A stretch of DNA of 64,000 nt, from contig CAYJMS010000005.1 in NCBI GenBank assembly GCA_964371615.1, positions 62,001 through 126,000 of the forward strand, written 5' to 3'. This stretch comes from SpSt-333 sp964371615 (GTDB lineage Bacteria > Bacteroidota > Ignavibacteria > UBA10030 > UBA8401). The notes under the pieces were generated by a model, which saw only the letters and a program-made list of their open reading frames with translations, did no database searches and was not told the DNA's origin. The position numbers and the translations under genes are program-made. Of the stretch, positions 27,895-36,750 are shown in pieces; within the stretch, counting starts at the first letter, position 1, and every line of letters starts with the position of its first letter.

Positions 27895-28922
27895 GAAAAC
27901 GATCGTTGATAAAAGGAGAGCGTTTTTTCTGCTACACGACTCCACAGAAATTCTTTTTCGATATGCTTTTGCAGCGTATCGGTTTTTGAAGAATTCAAAG
28001 CGGTGACAATGCCGCTTCGAATAGATTCCGGTGAAGAATAATCGACGTACTCTGCCATGGTTTCAAAATAATCTCGCGTGCCGCCATGAGGAGTGATGAC
28101 AATGTTAGCGCCGGCGAGCCCCGCTTCCAATGCAGCGATACCGGGGGTTTCGAACATCGACGGAAGGGCAAAAACACTGCAGGCGGCGTACGCCGATGCC
28201 AGCATCTCGGAATCATTGTCTAATCCGGGAATAATTAAAATCTGCGATGCATCTTTTGCTTCGGCCATACAGCGTTGAGCGTAGGCACTATCGGTAATCC
28301 GTCCGATGATGACGGAAGGGTGGTCGATCTGTTTCAAAGCCCGAATAAGATTCAATACATTTTTTCGTTCCGGTCCGATATGGCCGACATTCAATATGAA
28401 GTTCTCAACACCGTATTTCTTTTTGAACAATGTTGGGTCGCCGTGACGAAATCGGGATTCAACGCCGTTGGGAATAACGGTTACCTTATCGGAAGAAATG
28501 CCCAATCCCTCAACTATTAGTTTCCGTTCATCGTTCGTATTCGGTGCAACTGCCTTCGACCAATCGCAGATCTGCCGGGTAAATTCGTAATTTGTCCATA
28601 TGCCTGCTTTAACGGTCTTGAGAAGCGAATTGACAGCCAGTGTTGACCGCAAGAAAACCGGTGAATGCCGCGTGAAAAAAATTGATGAGGTGACAAACGG
28701 TATGTCGTACTGCCGGAAGACCGATGCCAGATGAAAAGTACCGACATTAGCAGAGAATAAATGCACCGGGGTGGAAGGTTTTTTGCCGGCAACAGCCCAT
28801 GGATCGAGGAGATCTACATCAACACCAAGCTTTTCAAGTTCCCTCTTCGTCTGCAGGATTTGCACACGGGGTCCACCATGGATGATGGACAATGATTCAT
28901 AACAGGCAAATGTGATCTTCAT
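27891..28922 (-). CDS. Glycosyltransferase family 4
   Basis: A 343-residue GT-B enzyme. The second domain begins near VIPNGVESRFRHGD, and the donor-site motif appears as MFETPGIAALEAGLAGANIVIT with the conserved Glu pair spacing of GT4. HGGPRVQI near the N terminus is the acceptor-side glycine motif. It overlaps both neighbours by four bases (ATGA), so it is translated in tandem with the deacetylase-like gene before it and the GT9 after it. The role is a retaining sugar transfer in cell-surface glycan synthesis; the sugar is unknown. Confidence 0.88.
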   Translation of the reverse strand: MKITFACYESLSIIHGGPRVQILQTKRELEKLGVDVDLLDPWAVAGKKPSTPVHLFSANVGTFHLASVFRQYDIPFVTSSIFFTRHSPVFLRSTLAVNSLLKTVKAGIWTNYEFTRQICDWSKAVAPNTNDERKLIVEGLGISSDKVTVIPNGVESRFRHGDPTLFKKKYGVENFILNVGHIGPERKNVLNLIRALKQIDHPSVIIGRITDSAYAQRCMAEAKDASQILIIPGLDNDSEMLASAYAACSVFALPSMFETPGIAALEAGLAGANIVITPHGGTRDYFETMAEYVDYSSPESIRSGIVTALNSSKTDTLQKHIEKEFLWSRVAEKTLSFYQRSFS

Positions 28923-30457
28923 TCTGTAGTTTTAATCCACCAGTCTAAAATATCCTGAATAATATGTCGAACAGAGAATTGTCTCGCACGGATATCAGTT
29001 TGATCAAATTCACCGGCGGCCGCCGGCGAATCAAATGTTAACTCGGTAAGATCTATTACGTGTTGCACGGGAACTACTTTCTCTTTATGGTTTGGCAGGG
29101 TAATCCGCGCCCACAATTGTGCGTCGTCTATGCCGTGCAGGTGTAATGTGGTACCCTCGATGGTGCTGGTCAAACGTTGTTCAGAACGTCGTTTCCACCA
29201 CCGGGCATAGTCGGCGTAACTCATTGCATTAATCTTCCGGGATTGAATATACTCAAAAACTTCCTTAAAGACCTCAATGTGATGGTGAGTCGGATGGTGG
29301 TATAAACAGATCGGTTCGAAATGAGCAAGTTTTGAATCGATCACTACCTTGTAATATGAACTCATAGCATCGGTCGAAAAACCTGCACGGCGTAACGAAC
29401 CGGTGCAGATCGGATGTATCGGCAATTGCAGCACAGTAGACAAAGCGCTTCCGCTCGGAGGGTACGAGGGCAAATTATCGTAATCGTATCCAAACTCGGT
29501 TGAGTACTGCAGTCCCATTTCCTGAATTGCATTCCCGATATACGGGTTCCATTCTCCTGTTGGCGCCGCGATTCCTTCCGGATGAAATCCCTGTCGTTCC
29601 AGCAAGTATTTTGCTCTTTCAAAATTTTCTTTGTTGAGAACAGTGCTATCGTGGACCGTGTGATGGTAGCAGTGAATTCCGATTTCCTGCCGGGAAAATT
29701 TTTGGAAATAGGAGAGCCACGATTCATGACTTTTCACATCTAAAAACCATGTTGCGGGAATGTGGTATTCCTCGCATAACCGGAAAATCTGTTCAATCTC
29801 ATCCTGAGATCCTTTGTCGGAATCTATTCGGAATGTAAATATGGACGGTTCGCCGTTCGGATAATACCATTTATGGACGAACGGTAAATTCCGTTTATGA
29901 TGAAGATATTCAATGTGGGAATGCACCAGTTGACGAAGTGCATTTTTTGATCCACGTGCCACACGTTCATTGGGAAGCCGTGCTGCATCCGCGATGAATG
30001 CTTTTCGAGTAATGCGAAGGTCGTTGATAATGCCGGTGACATCCAACCCTAAATATGATACGATTCCGGCGCCGAATTCTTCGGAAAAGGTGAGTGAATC
30101 ATTCGGAAAAACGAAGGTCTTTCTATATATATCAAGCAGAGTTGAAAACGAATACTCTTGTTTCTTTTGCGGCGGCAGGCAGCGAAGAAATTTCTTCTTG
30201 AAGGAAATCCGTTGGATTTGTTCCGTTACCGACGGAGTGAAAATGACTGCACCTCCGTTATGCGCATAGTGCCGCAAGGCGTCCTGCTGGTTTACCGTGA
30301 CGGCACTATTGACAATGATGAGACTGTTATTCGACGGAGAGAGACCGGCGAAATCGGGAAGGACAGACCAATCGACACCGATCTGCTCCAGAATAATTTC
30401 CCACGCCGGTTCATAGGCAGTGATCCCGATCTTTATGGAGATTCTGGTATTCATCAA
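28919..30457 (-). CDS. Polysaccharide deacetylase-like protein (NodB fold), long form
   Basis: 512 residues. The N-terminal about 190 residues look like a glutamine-amidotransferase/Rossmann-like segment (HYAHNGGAVIFTPS). The middle holds a NodB-type barrel: FTFRIDSDKGSQDEI, where RIDSD replaces the usual TFDDG, then IPATWFLDV and EIGIHCYHHTVH. A C-terminal beta-rich part follows. The metal ligands Asp and His-x3-His can be seen, so it may be active. The gene starts one base after the preceding GT4 stop and overlaps the next GT4 gene. It probably trims an acyl group from a surface glycan made by its neighbours. Confidence 0.75.
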   Translation of the reverse strand: MMNTRISIKIGITAYEPAWEIILEQIGVDWSVLPDFAGLSPSNNSLIIVNSAVTVNQQDALRHYAHNGGAVIFTPSVTEQIQRISFKKKFLRCLPPQKKQEYSFSTLLDIYRKTFVFPNDSLTFSEEFGAGIVSYLGLDVTGIINDLRITRKAFIADAARLPNERVARGSKNALRQLVHSHIEYLHHKRNLPFVHKWYYPNGEPSIFTFRIDSDKGSQDEIEQIFRLCEEYHIPATWFLDVKSHESWLSYFQKFSRQEIGIHCYHHTVHDSTVLNKENFERAKYLLERQGFHPEGIAAPTGEWNPYIGNAIQEMGLQYSTEFGYDYDNLPSYPPSGSALSTVLQLPIHPICTGSLRRAGFSTDAMSSYYKVVIDSKLAHFEPICLYHHPTHHHIEVFKEVFEYIQSRKINAMSYADYARWWKRRSEQRLTSTIEGTTLHLHGIDDAQLWARITLPNHKEKVVPVQHVIDLTELTFDSPAAAGEFDQTDIRARQFSVRHIIQDILDWWIKTTE

Positions 30458-31429
30458 TCACCCATGGTGGATGATATCGTGTAATTTCTGTTCACGGGCA
30501 TGTTTTGAAAATGAATGTTGAATCCTTTTTCGCGCTGAATCACAGCGCGGCATCGCCATTCCCCGGGAAATTCCGGATACAGCTGCCTGGATATCACCAA
30601 AGGGAATAATCGTCCCTGTATCACCGATCGCCGTCGGAATGCCGCCGGTGTGTGTGCCAACCGGATAGCATTCACATAACATTGCTTCGCACAGTGTGTT
30701 CGGTAATCCTTCCCGCAGTGATGGCTGCAGATAGATTTTTGCCTGCTGATAATATGCCAATAATTTATCCTGCCCGATATATTCGATCACGGTGACATTT
30801 TTTGGGAAAGAAAAATGTTGTTGAACGGAAGAATGAATTCCCACGATGACAAATTGAATATGTGGGATTTGCCGGGCGATATCAATCAGGAATTCGATCC
30901 CTTTGATCCTTGCCTTGTTGATATCCGGGCAATGTGCTGCGGTGAGAACGATATTTTCCTTTTGTCCGGCGGGAATCCATTGACGGTCGTCATAACCGGT
31001 CGGGAGGACCAGAATATTATTCCCGCCATACGGGACAAGAGACATCGCGTCCTTTTTAAGAGATTCATCCACAGCCAGCACAACATCCGCGTTCCGTAAT
31101 GCATACCGCACCAGCATCGATCGCCACCAGCTGTTCCAAATACCATAGCGATATTCCGGCAATTTTGCCACATCAACTCCCCCCAGCACGATGATTGATT
31201 TTTTCCGGAATACTTGTGCCAGGAAAACAACTGCTGAGGAATACGTCGATGCGAACCAGGTGAATGTATGCGTGTGAAACGGAATGTAGAAGAAATATTG
31301 CAGCAACGCAATTATTCCGGACCGGAGGACCACCGTTACATCAGATTCTTTTTTTATAGTGGTTACATCGGAAAGGATAAACGGCGTAGAAAAAGTCGAT
31401 GTGAACAATATTTTCGGTCTGTTGTTCAC
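30458..31429 (-). CDS. Glycosyltransferase family 4
   Basis: 323 residues with FTSTFSTPFI at the start and, in the second domain, PSLREGLPNTLCEAMLCECYPVGT and GTIIPFGD, the GT4 donor-binding block with the E-x7-E arrangement. It lacks a long N-terminal domain and is on the short side for GT4. The spacing is 12 bases after the upstream PorV-like gene, and it abuts the deacetylase-like gene. It belongs to the same operon as two other glycosyltransferases. Confidence 0.88.
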   Translation of the reverse strand: MNNRPKILFTSTFSTPFILSDVTTIKKESDVTVVLRSGIIALLQYFFYIPFHTHTFTWFASTYSSAVVFLAQVFRKKSIIVLGGVDVAKLPEYRYGIWNSWWRSMLVRYALRNADVVLAVDESLKKDAMSLVPYGGNNILVLPTGYDDRQWIPAGQKENIVLTAAHCPDINKARIKGIEFLIDIARQIPHIQFVIVGIHSSVQQHFSFPKNVTVIEYIGQDKLLAYYQQAKIYLQPSLREGLPNTLCEAMLCECYPVGTHTGGIPTAIGDTGTIIPFGDIQAAVSGISRGMAMPRCDSARKRIQHSFSKHAREQKLHDIIHHG

Positions 31430-31441
31430 CGGTTGATCCGA

Positions 31442-32326
31442 TTACAATAAGAACGAGAGAGAGAACGTATGCGTGGAATTGAATGCACCGCTGAACGGAA
31501 CGAATGCATAATCGAATTTCACCGACGAAAAGAGAACGCCGAATCCTGTCGAAAAGGAGCGGAATTCATAACCGGTAACATATCCTGCGCGGAGAGAGAC
31601 AAAGTTGTCATATTGCAGTTCTCCGCCGGTGTGGAGATGCAAATGGTCATCGTCCAATGTTTTGACCGCCTCCAATGCCACGGTGCCGTTAAATTGATCA
31701 GTAACTGCCGAGGTGTACGAACTTCCCAGGCGAAGGGTTGTTGGCAGCGTGGTGGACCGGTCTCGCAATTCGTTCATCGATCCGACGTTCTGAAGGCTGA
31801 CACCGAATGCAATATGTTCGTCATAGGTATAGAGCATACCGAGATCGAGACCGTATCCCGATGCTTCGTCGACAAGAATCTTCTCATATAAAAATTTCCC
31901 TGTCAGGCCAATGGCAAGGTGTTCACTTACTCCATAGGCAATGCTGCCTCCCAATGCGATATTCCGTGCACTAAAGATTCCATCTGCTTCACCCGGTATT
32001 AGACGCACTTCAATGTCGTCCACCGTTGTCGAATAGACAGAAAATCCGTAATTCCATCGATCGCCAAGAATGGTTGCACCGAGATAGTCCGTCGCCGTTT
32101 CTGAAATCCAATTCTTGTGCATCAACATCACTTCGTGTCGGTCGGAGAAATGAAGGGCAGCAGGATTGTAATAGAGCGCAGCATGATCCCCGGTTACCGC
32201 CGTAAACGATTCGCCCATGGCGACCGAACGTGCACCGACTCCCAGTTTGAGAAAGGATAATCCGGTTGACACCGATTGTGCAACGGCAATATTCAGGAGA
32301 AACAAAAAAATCACTACATTCTTCAT
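31442..32326 (-). CDS. PorV/PorQ-family outer-membrane protein
   Basis: 294 residues from the ATG opening MKNVVIFLFLLNIAVAQ; the frame is open 29 codons further upstream, but those lie in the neighbour gene. The signal peptide is followed by LKLGVGARSVAMGESFTAV and LYYNPAAL, the PorV/PorQ signature, and the chain ends in FSLSFLL. The start overlaps the preceding stop by one base (TAATG). Two PorV/PorQ-like genes in tandem behind a T9SS-sorted protein suggest a small secretion or attachment module placed in front of the sugar transferases. Confidence 0.88.
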   Translation of the reverse strand: MKNVVIFLFLLNIAVAQSVSTGLSFLKLGVGARSVAMGESFTAVTGDHAALYYNPAALHFSDRHEVMLMHKNWISETATDYLGATILGDRWNYGFSVYSTTVDDIEVRLIPGEADGIFSARNIALGGSIAYGVSEHLAIGLTGKFLYEKILVDEASGYGLDLGMLYTYDEHIAFGVSLQNVGSMNELRDRSTTLPTTLRLGSSYTSAVTDQFNGTVALEAVKTLDDDHLHLHTGGELQYDNFVSLRAGYVTGYEFRSFSTGFGVLFSSVKFDYAFVPFSGAFNSTHTFSLSFLL

Positions 32327-33270
32327 TACGGACTCACCGAAAGAGATAAGACATGAATGGCAAATAACCGGTATGGTTCCACAATATACGCATAAGTAAG
32401 CGAAGGATTCCATATCTCGATTCCCGGACGCATCGTGAGACCGAAGGAAGGGTGTGCCTGCTGTGCATCGTCAAGATTCCAGCCGTCAATGCCGGCGCGA
32501 AAAGTAATTGCATCAACCGGAGAATATTCGCCGCCGACGCGGAAGAGTGAAACACGTCCTGTATTTTCGAATTCCAGAGAAATCATGCCGGCGTTGTCAG
32601 AGAAAGAGTATGAGATACCGGCAATTTTCCTCGCTGGAAATTCTTCCGTGGTGGAATTTCCCATCTGACCGTATAGATCGGTCGTTTCCCATTTGTATTT
32701 GGAATTGACATCCCTATATGCCGCCGCAATGGTGATTCTGTCGCTTAACGGGTAGAGTGCGCCAAAATCGATCCCGAGTGTACTGGAAGAGACCTCTTCA
32801 AACAATTGGTAATAAAAGATCTTTGTGGAAATTCCAAAAGTGATCTTCCGGATCTTTAAAGCGAATGAAAGGCTGAACATGTTTTCCGATGTGGAATAAT
32901 TCTCTGTGTGAAATCCGTCGACATCCCGTCCGTCGATGTTGGCGACTCCTGCATTTAAAACACCGAACGATACTGCCGCGTTAGAATCGATCGGTTGCGT
33001 ATACGAGAGGGCGTTATGGTTTCTATCCAACGATAATACTCCGTACGACGCGGAAACGATACGATGCCGTTGTGCCAATGCCACAGCAGGATTATAAAAT
33101 CCATTCAGTTCACCGCTTTGCACTGCGACCATTGCGTTACCCATGCCCATACCGCGCGCTCCAAAACCCATGCGGGTAAATGCTCCGGGAGTGCCGCCCA
33201 GTTGACCGAATGAAACCACGGACAACGTCATCGTCAACAATACTATGCTATGTATTCTATTTAATGACAA
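32326..33270 (-). CDS. PorV/PorQ-like outer-membrane protein
   Basis: The start is uncertain. The best candidate is a TTG preceded by GGGGA at 8 bases, which opens MSLNRIHSIVLLTMTLSVVSFGQ, a good signal peptide, and overlaps the end of the upstream gene by 14 bases. The frame is open for 48 more codons upstream. The mature protein begins GTPGAFTRMGFGARGMGMGN, followed by NGFYNPAVAL, a divergent form of the PorV/PorQ motif. It ends with VLSLSVSP. It is coupled to the next PorV-like gene by TAATG. Confidence 0.8.
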   Translation of the reverse strand: MSLNRIHSIVLLTMTLSVVSFGQLGGTPGAFTRMGFGARGMGMGNAMVAVQSGELNGFYNPAVALAQRHRIVSASYGVLSLDRNHNALSYTQPIDSNAAVSFGVLNAGVANIDGRDVDGFHTENYSTSENMFSLSFALKIRKITFGISTKIFYYQLFEEVSSSTLGIDFGALYPLSDRITIAAAYRDVNSKYKWETTDLYGQMGNSTTEEFPARKIAGISYSFSDNAGMISLEFENTGRVSLFRVGGEYSPVDAITFRAGIDGWNLDDAQQAHPSFGLTMRPGIEIWNPSLTYAYIVEPYRLFAIHVLSLSVSP

Positions 33271-34810
33271 GAATTTTTCCCCATCGTGGATCGTCAGAAT
33301 CGACAATGACCTGATAAAAATAGACGCCGTTGGAAACCACCTGGCCATGGTCGTTCTTCCCGTCCCACAATTCGTCGAAAGTGTCTCCTGAGATGCGGAT
33401 TCCGTTTTGAACAATGGTCTTTACCAAATTCATCCCGAAATCAAATATCCGGATCGTCACCAGTGCAGCACCGGATTTTCCCGTCGAATAATGGATCCTG
33501 ACAGATTCATCATCCGGTGCGAAAGGATTTGGAAAGGCATACGTTTCCGTAACGTTTTTTAATGGCTGGGCGGCGTGCAAGATGGTCCAATTGCTGCCGA
33601 ATGGATGGGCGGCATTATCGATTGTGTGCACTGCACCGTCGGCACCGCCGAACCAGATGGTATCGCCGGACGATGCAGCGGCATAGAATGTTGATTGTGT
33701 ATATTGCTGCCGATTGGCCTTATCATAGATCAATCCGTTTTTGCTCCACGAATTTCCAATATCTGCCGACCGATAAATTCCGTTGTCCGTCGGGACGTAG
33801 ACGTTGTCCCCGTTGAATCCAATATTATGTGCAAACTCTCTGAGTAACACCTGTTTCCATGTCGCGCCGTCATCGACAGTATAACTGACTCCGCGTACTT
33901 CGGTGTTGTCATTGGCATTGACCGTCGCCGCCCAAATAATTTTTCCCGACGAGGAATTCTGTTTTGCCATTGCGACGACAAAATTTCCTGTGATGGATTG
34001 ATTTTGGTTTTGCTTTGTGAAACGGATCCAGGATTTCCCGTTATCAGTGGTTTTATTAATACCGCCGGCTGTTCCGATCCAGATGGTTGTGTCATTTTCA
34101 GCAATCACCGAAAATGCACGGTGATTGAGATTATTCTGCAATCCCAAAGCCCCGCCCGAAGGGGAAAGGTCGAACACCAGCGAATCATTCGGTGAAATTG
34201 AATTGAGGTTATCCGGAGGAATGATGACTCGGTTCCAGGTAGAACCATTATCCGTGCTTTTACGAACCATACCGGCAAAGGAGGTGATCCATACGGCATC
34301 CTTTGTGAGCGCAATATCGTAAGTGATGTTGTTGATTGCCGTCGTAATACCGAGGGCACGGATCAAACTTTTGTCGTTGTAATAGAGCGTATCGACGTTA
34401 TTGGCATCGAGCGGCTGGGCTATGCTCGTCCATGTCTCGCCCCCGTCGGTAGAATGACGAAATCCGCTTCCTTCAGGGAGGAAATTTCCATCTCGTTCCA
34501 CCGAATGCGCGGTTGCAATCCAGATATCCGTCCCTCTGACGGCAATAGCTGAAATGTTCTCTGATCCGAAGGCAGCGGTGCCGTAATAATTTTTCCACGA
34601 ATATCCTCCGTCGGTGGAGCGACTGAGGCCTTTGCCGGTACCGAGCCAAATGGTATCATTGGAGATGACAATATCAACAATGCTGTTGCTGAGCGGAGAT
34701 CGACCATCCGCGGTGCCGGTCAATGAAAATGACTCCAAACGTGACAGTGGGAAATGCTGGGCCAGCATTACCGAACAAGAAACAACCATCATCATCAGGG
34801 TTTTTTTCAT
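33257..34810 (-). CDS. Secreted Asp-box (BNR/Ycf48-like) propeller protein with T9SS-type sorting domain
   Basis: 517 residues. A signal peptide ends near MLAQ. At least six Asp-box repeats of the form S/T-x-D-x-G-x-x-W are visible (STDGGYSW, STDGGETW, STDNGSTW, TTDNGKSW, TVDDGATW, SADIGNSW), as in sialidase-like and Ycf48-like propellers. The C-terminal domain starts ETYAFPNPFAPDDESVRI and ends WGKILVIK, a T9SS sorting domain. It overlaps the lipoprotein gene before it by four bases. It is probably surface-exposed; no catalytic sialidase residues were identified. Confidence 0.88.
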   Translation of the reverse strand: MKKTLMMMVVSCSVMLAQHFPLSRLESFSLTGTADGRSPLSNSIVDIVISNDTIWLGTGKGLSRSTDGGYSWKNYYGTAAFGSENISAIAVRGTDIWIATAHSVERDGNFLPEGSGFRHSTDGGETWTSIAQPLDANNVDTLYYNDKSLIRALGITTAINNITYDIALTKDAVWITSFAGMVRKSTDNGSTWNRVIIPPDNLNSISPNDSLVFDLSPSGGALGLQNNLNHRAFSVIAENDTTIWIGTAGGINKTTDNGKSWIRFTKQNQNQSITGNFVVAMAKQNSSSGKIIWAATVNANDNTEVRGVSYTVDDGATWKQVLLREFAHNIGFNGDNVYVPTDNGIYRSADIGNSWSKNGLIYDKANRQQYTQSTFYAAASSGDTIWFGGADGAVHTIDNAAHPFGSNWTILHAAQPLKNVTETYAFPNPFAPDDESVRIHYSTGKSGAALVTIRIFDFGMNLVKTIVQNGIRISGDTFDELWDGKNDHGQVVSNGVYFYQVIVDSDDPRWGKILVIK

Positions 34811-35643
34811 TGTATATACACCCTTTTGATAACCGGAGTGGAAATTGCGTTGGATCGATCCGTTGCAGTAAATATGAACTCGCGGTACGTATTTGTTTGC
34901 GTCGAACTAAATATCGGTATCACCAGAGTATACCGTCCGTCATTGGCAATGCTGTCGCCACTGGAAATATTAAACGTCGGGCGGACGGTCGTGCCTCCGT
35001 CGTCGTACAGTGGAAATAAACCTGCAACGGAGGAATCGGGACGCAACGATTTTAAGGTTACGGAAACGATGTCATTCAATCCCTGTGAATCTGCGGCGGT
35101 AATCGAGACTTTGACAAAATTGATATCCGTACCGGATGGAACAATGACCGTATCCGGCGCCGACAGTCCCGATAACAGCGGGGGAGTATTATTTAAATTG
35201 AAAACAGCAATCGGAAGATGAATGGAACTGCTATATTCCTGCAAGGTATTATGCGCTGTCACCTGCACGGTAAAGGTTCCTACTAATTCTGTCGGAATTG
35301 AGATTGTTCGCCGAACTGCATAATGACCGTCACCAGCGACAAGATCGGGTGTTATGCCGTTGTCGGCGACCGTACCCGATGTAAACAGATCTCCATTCGG
35401 CGCATAGATACTATAGATTACTGCGGTGGAAGTGGGATAGGCCCGGTCGAGCGATGCACGAATCGTAATCGATGTATCGAACGACGTCAACGATGCATTC
35501 CCCCCAATATTGATAAATACCGGGGTGACACTCGCACTGTCCAGCACCGGTGGGGATGGGGTGTGGTCGAGTGTTACGCTCTGATCCAGTTCGCACGATA
35601 CGAAAAAGAAAAGCGATACTATGGCGGCGATTGTGTGTTTCAT
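34807..35643 (-). CDS. Lipoprotein with Ig-like/immunoglobulin-type repeats (unknown function)
   Basis: 278 residues from the ATG; a TTG three bases upstream is also in frame. The signal ends in a lipobox-like FFFVSC with the lipidated cysteine at 17, followed by ELDQ. The mature part is beta-rich with Pro/Thr/Ser linkers (LDHTPSPPVLDSASVTP) and two similar blocks, suggesting Ig-like domains. No known enzymatic motif was seen. It is the first gene of the eight-gene operon, and its start codon lies directly behind a terminator hairpin with a nine-T tract, with no Shine-Dalgarno sequence visible. Confidence 0.8.
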   Translation of the reverse strand: MKHTIAAIVSLFFFVSCELDQSVTLDHTPSPPVLDSASVTPVFINIGGNASLTSFDTSITIRASLDRAYPTSTAVIYSIYAPNGDLFTSGTVADNGITPDLVAGDGHYAVRRTISIPTELVGTFTVQVTAHNTLQEYSSSIHLPIAVFNLNNTPPLLSGLSAPDTVIVPSGTDINFVKVSITAADSQGLNDIVSVTLKSLRPDSSVAGLFPLYDDGGTTVRPTFNISSGDSIANDGRYTLVIPIFSSTQTNTYREFIFTATDRSNAISTPVIKRVYIQ

Positions 35644-35673
35644 CAAAAAAAAACCGAGGCTTTATCCTCGGTT
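35644..35673 (-). terminator. Intrinsic terminator abutting the lipoprotein start codon (possible attenuator)
   Basis: Minus strand: AACCGAGG, six-base loop, CCTCGGTT, then a run of T reaching the base before the ATG region. It ends the upstream eight-gene operon, but it also lies downstream of the promoter of the next operon. Confidence 0.85.
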
Positions 35674-35778
35674 CAGGCTAAAGCATTCTGCAATAAAAAA
35701 GAGTTTGTGATAATGACTATTTCGAACAACGGTATCAAACTTTTCTATGGCAGACTGCTCTTGTTGATAATAATAATA

Positions 35779-35807
35779 ATGATATGGAAATTTCAATCGA
35801 TTGTCAA
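35779..35807 (-). promoter_or_regulatory. Promoter of the lipoprotein-T9SS-GT operon
   Basis: Minus strand TTGACA, 17-base spacer, TATCAT, placed 4 bases after the stop of the M50 protease gene. The predicted start near 35772 gives a leader of about 125 bases that runs through the terminator hairpin before the lipoprotein gene. Confidence 0.6.
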
Positions 35808-35810
35808 ACG

Positions 35811-36749
35811 TTAAAAAGTGATATTGAACGGAATCGGAGCAAAACTGACAATGAAAATCCCATAGGTCACCCATCCGATCATTCTTCTGTTCGGATCCAG
35901 TTCCGTTTCATCGTCGACCGGCGGATGGAATAATTTTATCACCAGATATAAAATCAACGCCCAGAACAACCAACCGGACCAGCCGTATGTTCCTTCGATG
36001 CCGAATTCAGGAAGCCAGCCGGAAATGCCCATGAGGACCAAAGCGCCAAACGTAGCGACAGCGAGTATACGGTGACGGGCTCCAAACATGGCGTACGAAA
36101 GATGCCCGCCGTCAAGTTGGCCGACCGGAAGAAGGTTCATAGCGGTGACAAACAGACCGAACCATCCGGTCATTAAAAAAGGATAATGGTACATCTCGGT
36201 CATGGGAGGAATAAATTCATTCAATGGATCGGTGAGCGTCAGTGAAAGGAAATCGTAGAGCAACGTTCTTCCGATTTCGAGGCCGACTCCCGACTGCTGC
36301 CCGACTTGTGTGAAATATTCGGGATGGATTGCAAGAATGAATTCTTTTCCGGGTAAATGAGTAAAACCGTAGACCAGCACCAGTAGTGTTGCCGCAAATC
36401 CTGCCAATGGTCCGGCGACGCCAATATCAAAAAGGACTTTTTTTGACGGGATGACAGATTTTGTTCTGATGACAGCGCCAAACGTACCGAAGTTCAAAAA
36501 TCCCGGAACGGATGGAGCGGGAATGTAATACGGCAGCGTTGCTTCGACGCCATGATACCGTGCGGCAAAGTAATGCCCGAATTCATGACAGGTCAGTATG
36601 AACAATATGGAGAATGAGTACGGAAATCCGGCAGAAAAATTGCGCAGATCGAACGGATCGAGGTTTAACCAGGCAACGCCGGCAACCGTCGTGGTAAAGA
36701 ATGAAACAATAAAAAGTCCACCGTGGATAAGAATCTGTTTTGCGGTCAT
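35811..36749 (-). CDS. Site-2-type membrane metalloprotease (M50 family)
   Basis: 312 residues, polytopic. The zinc-binding motif CHEFGHYFAARYHG sits in the second hydrophobic segment. The second signature NLLPVGQLDGGHLSYAMFG supplies the aspartate ligand. Both agree with M50/S2P proteases that cut transmembrane segments of anti-sigma factors or transporters. It lacks an obvious PDZ domain. It is the last gene of the upper eight-gene minus operon, two bases after the preceding gene. The substrate is unknown; location beside envelope genes suggests a role in envelope regulation. Confidence 0.9.
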   Translation of the reverse strand: MTAKQILIHGGLFIVSFFTTTVAGVAWLNLDPFDLRNFSAGFPYSFSILFILTCHEFGHYFAARYHGVEATLPYYIPAPSVPGFLNFGTFGAVIRTKSVIPSKKVLFDIGVAGPLAGFAATLLVLVYGFTHLPGKEFILAIHPEYFTQVGQQSGVGLEIGRTLLYDFLSLTLTDPLNEFIPPMTEMYHYPFLMTGWFGLFVTAMNLLPVGQLDGGHLSYAMFGARHRILAVATFGALVLMGISGWLPEFGIEGTYGWSGWLFWALILYLVIKLFHPPVDDETELDPNRRMIGWVTYGIFIVSFAPIPFNITF

Positions 36750-36750
36750 G

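Noticed and set aside
28919..30457. Two separate genes (amidotransferase-like and deacetylase)
   Set aside because: The frame is continuous with no internal ribosome site or start, so a single long protein is simpler.
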